Part shown: positions 37,537-39,992 of the stretch, piece by piece
Layout of the letters: each line of letters begins with the position of its first letter
How positions within the stretch are numbered: position 1 is the first letter of the stretch
DNA from: Massilia brevitalea
Lineage (GTDB): Bacteria > Pseudomonadota > Gammaproteobacteria > Burkholderiales > Burkholderiaceae_D
Reading direction: 5' to 3'
NCBI RefSeq assembly: GCF_030711405.1
Contig: NZ_JAULSI010000021.1
Span: 1-39,992 of the forward strand
DNA length: 39,992 bases
The notes under the pieces: generated by a model
The model's database searches: none
Seen by the model: only the letters and a program-made list of their open reading frames with translations
What the model was told of the DNA's origin: nothing
Made by a program: the position numbers and the translations under genes

Positions 37537-38775
37537 ATGAGCGACAAACAGTACGGCTTCACCACCACCATCCTGCACAACGACCGCCGCAAGACGATCG
37601 AGCAGGGCTCGCTGCACAAGCCGGTGCACACTTCGGTGGCATTCGGCTACAACGATGCGCGCCAGCTGGCCTCGGTGTTCCAGGGCAAGGAACCGGGCTT
37701 CCGCTACGGGCGCCAGGGCAACCCGACCGTCTCCGCGCTGGAAGACAAGCTCACCAAGATGGAAGACGGCGTCGCCACCCTGTGCTTCGGCACCGGCATG
37801 GCGGCCATCGGCGCGCTGTTCCAGGCGCTGCTGAAAGAGGGCGACCACATCGTCTCGTCGAGCTTTTTGTTCGGAAACACCAACAGCTTGTGGCAAACGG
37901 TGGCGGGGCAAGGCGTGGACGTGGCCTTTGTCGACGCCACCAACGTGGCGAACGTGGAAGCGGCGCTGACGCCGAATACGCGCTTCGTATTCGTCGAGAC
38001 CATCGCCAATCCGCGCACCCAGGTCGCGGACCTCAAGCGCATCGGCGAACTGTGCCGTGCGCGCGGCATCCTGTACGTGGTCGACAACACCATGACCACG
38101 CCGTATCTGTTCCGCCCGAAGGACGTGGGTGCGGGCCTGGTCGTGAATTCGCTGACCAAGTCGATTGCCGGCCACGGCATCGCCCTCGGCGGCGCGCTGA
38201 CCGATACCGGGCTGTTCGACTGGAGCGCCTACCCGAACATTGCCGACAACTTCCGCAAGCAGCCGGCCGCCAATCAGGGCATGGCGCAATTGCGCGCGAA
38301 AGCCCTGCGCGACTTCGGCGCCTCGCTGGGGCCGGAAGCGGCGCACCACATTGCAGTGGGCGCCGAGACGCTGGCGCTGCGCATGGAGCGCACCACGGCG
38401 AATGCGCTGGCGCTGGCGCAGATGCTGGAGGCCGACGAACGTGTGGCCGCCGTGCATTACCCGGGCCTGGCGTCGCACCCGCAGCATGGCGTGACGCAGG
38501 AACTGTTCCGCGCCGGCGGCTCGCTGTTGAGCTTTGAGCTGAAGGACGGCATCGACTGCTTCGATTACCTGAACCGCCTGCAGCTCGCCATCCCGGCAAG
38601 CAACCTGGGCGACACGCGTACCCTGGTGATTCCGGTGGCGCACACGATCTTCTTCGAGATGGGCGCCGAGCGCCGCGCCAGCATGGGCATTGCCGAGTCC
38701 CTGATCCGGGTCTCGGTGGGCATCGAGGACAGCGCCGATCTGCTGGAAGACTTCCGCGCAGCGCTGGACGCCTGA
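37537..38775 (+). CDS. metZ: O-succinylhomoserine sulfhydrylase
   Basis: AGGAAG lies before ATG 37537; the open frame continues to a TTG at 37522. The 412-residue protein is a PLP-dependent Cys/Met metabolism enzyme with YGRQGNPTVSALE, FGTGMAAIGAL, VDNTMTTPYLF and the PLP lysine Lys208 (NSLTKSIAGHG). Position after purF is the standard place for metZ in proteobacteria, and supports O-succinylhomoserine sulfhydrylase rather than cystathionine gamma-synthase, but sequence alone does not separate the two. It supplies homocysteine from sulfide for methionine. Confidence 0.88.
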   Translation: MSDKQYGFTTTILHNDRRKTIEQGSLHKPVHTSVAFGYNDARQLASVFQGKEPGFRYGRQGNPTVSALEDKLTKMEDGVATLCFGTGMAAIGALFQALLKEGDHIVSSSFLFGNTNSLWQTVAGQGVDVAFVDATNVANVEAALTPNTRFVFVETIANPRTQVADLKRIGELCRARGILYVVDNTMTTPYLFRPKDVGAGLVVNSLTKSIAGHGIALGGALTDTGLFDWSAYPNIADNFRKQPAANQGMAQLRAKALRDFGASLGPEAAHHIAVGAETLALRMERTTANALALAQMLEADERVAAVHYPGLASHPQHGVTQELFRAGGSLLSFELKDGIDCFDYLNRLQLAIPASNLGDTRTLVIPVAHTIFFEMGAERRASMGIAESLIRVSVGIEDSADLLEDFRAALDA

Positions 38776-38798
38776 GCCATCACAAAGGACGCGACAAC

Positions 38799-39533
38799 AT
38801 GAAGAAAACTGCGCTGCTGTTTGCCGGCCTGCTGCTGGCGGGCATAGTCCATGCGGGCGAGCTGGAAGACGCCAAGGCCTTGTTCGATCAGAAGAAGTAT
38901 CCCGAGGCCATGAAGCTGTACACCAGGCTGGCGAACGCCGGCAACGTCGAGGCCCAGCAGAGCCTGGGCCAGATGTATTGGTATGGCGAGGCGGGCGAGG
39001 TCGACGAGGCCAAGGCCACGGCGTGGTTCACCAAGGCCGCGGCCAAGGGCAACAAGGTGGCCGCCGATTCGCTGGTGATCATGCAGCAGCGCGTGGAGCG
39101 CCGTGCCGACATCGACTACTGGGTGTCGAAGTACGATGGCGAAGACCTGAGGTCCGGCAAGTTCCACTGCACGGCGCCGCGCGTGCCGCCGATCTCGAAG
39201 CAGAGCGACGAGATCGACCGGGTCGCGAACGCGATCAACAAGTGGCAGGATTGCTACAACGGCTTCGTGCAGAACCTGAACGCGGTCACGCCCCTGACGA
39301 ACCGGATCCCGGCCGACATTGCCAAGCTGATGAACGCGGCCGAGATGGAAAAGGCCAAGGCCCACCTGGCGCAGGTGCAGGAGAACGTGTCGGAAGAAGC
39401 CAAGGTCGGCGCCAAGATGACGCTGGCGGACGTGGCGGTGTGGCGTTCGGCGACCGAGGCGTATATCGCCGAGCACAATGCCATTGTGAACAAGGCGCCG
39501 AAGGACGAGTCGTTGTCCGGCAAGCGCAAGTAA
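38799..39533 (+). CDS. Secreted Sel1/TPR-type repeat protein
   Basis: The 244-residue product has a Sec signal peptide (MKKTALLFAGLLLAGIVHA, cleavage before GELED) and a helical repeat region at about 20-95 with AKALFDQKKYPEAMKLYTRL, LGQMYWYGE and DEAKATAWFTKAAAKG, which is the Sel1-like repeat pattern. The second half has two cysteines (HCTAP and QDCYNGF) and is probably helical. AAAGGA precedes ATG 38799. It lies 23 bp after metZ, possibly as the last gene of that transcript. Its role in the periplasm is unknown. Confidence 0.82.
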   Translation: MKKTALLFAGLLLAGIVHAGELEDAKALFDQKKYPEAMKLYTRLANAGNVEAQQSLGQMYWYGEAGEVDEAKATAWFTKAAAKGNKVAADSLVIMQQRVERRADIDYWVSKYDGEDLRSGKFHCTAPRVPPISKQSDEIDRVANAINKWQDCYNGFVQNLNAVTPLTNRIPADIAKLMNAAEMEKAKAHLAQVQENVSEEAKVGAKMTLADVAVWRSATEAYIAEHNAIVNKAPKDESLSGKRK

Positions 39534-39548
39534 AACATACGCCACGTG

Positions 39549-39582
39549 AGCCGGTGTTGGGGGGGGCTCGAACCCACCGGCT
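39549..39582. repeat. Hairpin with eight-G run after the Sel1-type gene
   Basis: AGCCGGTG (39549-39556) pairs with CACCGGCT (39575-39582). The loop contains eight consecutive G (39559-39566) and CTCGAACCCACC, which resembles the right arm of the GTGGGTT...AACCCAC palindrome at 39897. It is probably a degenerate member of the same repeat class. It could also act as a stop for transcription, but lacks a U-tract. Confidence 0.5.
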
Positions 39583-39608
39583 GTTGCCGATGACGCGGAA
39601 GTTTACAG

Positions 39609-39736
39609 GTAGGGTGGGCACTTGTGCCCACGCGGTAAAACGCTCGATCGATACGCATCGCATCGTCCAGCTAACCTGCCGGGACCGTGTGCGACATTCT
39701 TATGCTGTACCGCGTGGGCACAAGTGCCCACCCTAC
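39609..39736. repeat. Paired inverted REP-like element (BIME-like), 128 bp
   Basis: The left arm GTAGGGTGGGCACTTGTGCC continuing CACGCGGT (39609-39636) is the near-exact inverted copy of the right arm at 39709-39736, ACCGCGTGGGCACAAGTGCC then CACCCTAC. The 72-bp interior differs from that of the element at 23488 apart from CGATCGAT. Same architecture, different core. Confidence 0.87.
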
Positions 39737-39761
39737 CACCCCGCGCCATTCCACGATCTGT

Positions 39762-39788
39762 AAAAAAAGGCCGCGTCAGCAGCCTTTT
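39762..39788 (-). terminator. Rho-independent terminator on the minus strand
   Basis: Read on the minus strand, AAAAGGC (39788-39782) pairs with GCCTTTT, which runs on into a total of seven T (39768-39762). It is well placed to end the probable lexA transcript, 137 bp after its stop. Confidence 0.75.
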
Positions 39789-39789
39789 C

Positions 39790-39899
39790 TACGTAGAGGA
39801 TGTGAAAAAATTGTCAGGGCAAGGCGCCGAGTCGAAGACAGTACGAGCGTACGGCGAGACAAGGCAACGCAGCCATGGCGATTTTTTCACATCCTCGTA
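39790..39899. repeat. 110-bp palindromic element with AGGATGTGAAAAAAT arms
   Basis: AGGATGTGAAAAAAT (39797-39811) is exactly complementary to ATTTTTTCACATCCT (39881-39895), and TACG/CGTA add to the ends. The 69-bp interior contains GTACGAGCGTAC, itself a hairpin, and AAGGCGCCGAG. It lies between the probable lexA stop and the terminator, so it would be part of that transcript's 3' untranslated region, read on the minus strand. Confidence 0.75.
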
Positions 39900-39920
39900 G
39901 GGTGGGTTCTCGAACCCACC
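39897..39920. repeat. Single REP-like palindrome, GTAGGGTGGGTT variant
   Basis: GGTGGGTT and AACCCACC with a CTCG loop, preceded by GTA, resemble the GTAGGGTGGGCAC arms elsewhere with a changed inner part. It abuts the 110-bp palindrome and lies 6 bp from the lexA-like stop codon. Confidence 0.65.
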
Positions 39921-39925
39921 AGCCA

Positions 39926-39992
39926 TCAGTGCCAGCTGCGCATCAAGCCCACAGCCAGCCCTTCGAGCGCGAACTCATCGCCCGGCGCCACC
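39926..39992 (-). CDS. lexA: Probable LexA repressor, last 21 residues (cut by window end)
   Basis: On the minus strand the frame entering at the window edge reads VAPGDEFALEGLAVGLMRSW and one His, then TGA at 39928-39926. E. coli LexA ends with SFTIEGLAVGVIRNGDWL, and the shared F-x-x-EGLAVG-hydrophobic-R ending is characteristic of the LexA peptidase domain. The fragment is too short for certainty; another S24-type repressor is possible. A minus-strand terminator lies 137 bp downstream. Confidence 0.6.
   Translation of the reverse strand, partial: VAPGDEFALEGLAVGLMRSWH

Noticed and set aside
35914..38643. 909-codon open frame on the minus strand opposite purF and metZ
   Set aside because: It mirrors two certain genes. 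Long antisense frames are a by-product of high GC codon usage, and the translation is rich in His, Arg and Gly with no family resemblance.

Overview
The window is high-GC, densely coded chromosomal DNA of a betaproteobacterium. The long plus-strand run leuC, entericidin-like lipoprotein, leuD, leuB, asd, fimV, truA, trpF, trpB, trpA, accD, folC, SPOR protein, cvpA, purF, metZ is the gene order I know from Burkholderiales. Together with the style of the neighbouring genes it points to Oxalobacteraceae, probably Massilia or a close relative. The family is an inference from gene order and protein style; the genus is a guess.

Layout. 1-1.7 kb: the 3' end of an IS1595/ISXO2-type transposase and an unrecognised cysteine-rich lipoprotein. 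1.78-9.7 kb: a minus-strand 39-codon gene with its own terminator, then a plus-strand DNA repair block of recQ followed by four tightly overlapping genes (metallo-beta-lactamase exonuclease, ATP-dependent DNA ligase, Lhr-like DEXH helicase, PdeM phosphoesterase). 9.8-11.8 kb: a LytS-type kinase and LytTR response regulator pair. 11.9-15.3 kb: a glycine-zipper envelope protein converging on three minus-strand genes (Crp/Fnr regulator, orphan NarL/FixJ-type response regulator, UspA protein). 15.7-18.5 kb: a cheZ-cheA pair closed by a strong terminator. 18.7-30.6 kb: leucine biosynthesis, asd, fimV, truA and the trpFBA genes, ended by a terminator. 30.7-32.1 kb: a small membrane protein, an internally deleted TnpB gene and the 3' scrap of a second copy of the membrane protein. 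32.2-38.8 kb: accD, folC, SPOR protein, cvpA, purF, metZ. 38.8-40 kb: a secreted Sel1-type protein, a repeat-rich spacer, and the C-terminal codons of what is probably lexA on the minus strand.

The genes fall into a few working sets. One repairs DNA (recQ and the ligase operon). One senses and responds (LytS/LytTR, Fnr-like, FixJ-like, UspA, CheZ/CheA). The largest covers amino acid, fatty acid, folate and purine synthesis, with fimV and the SPOR protein as envelope and polarity factors. I see no tRNA, rRNA, prophage or CRISPR array. No clearly new multi-gene system stands out. The observations most worth checking are the tandem TCCTACAC-type motifs before recQ and the Fnr-like gene, the TnpB scar, the self-contained 39-codon gene, the duplicated acidic motifs in CheZ, and the palindromic elements around asd and lexA.
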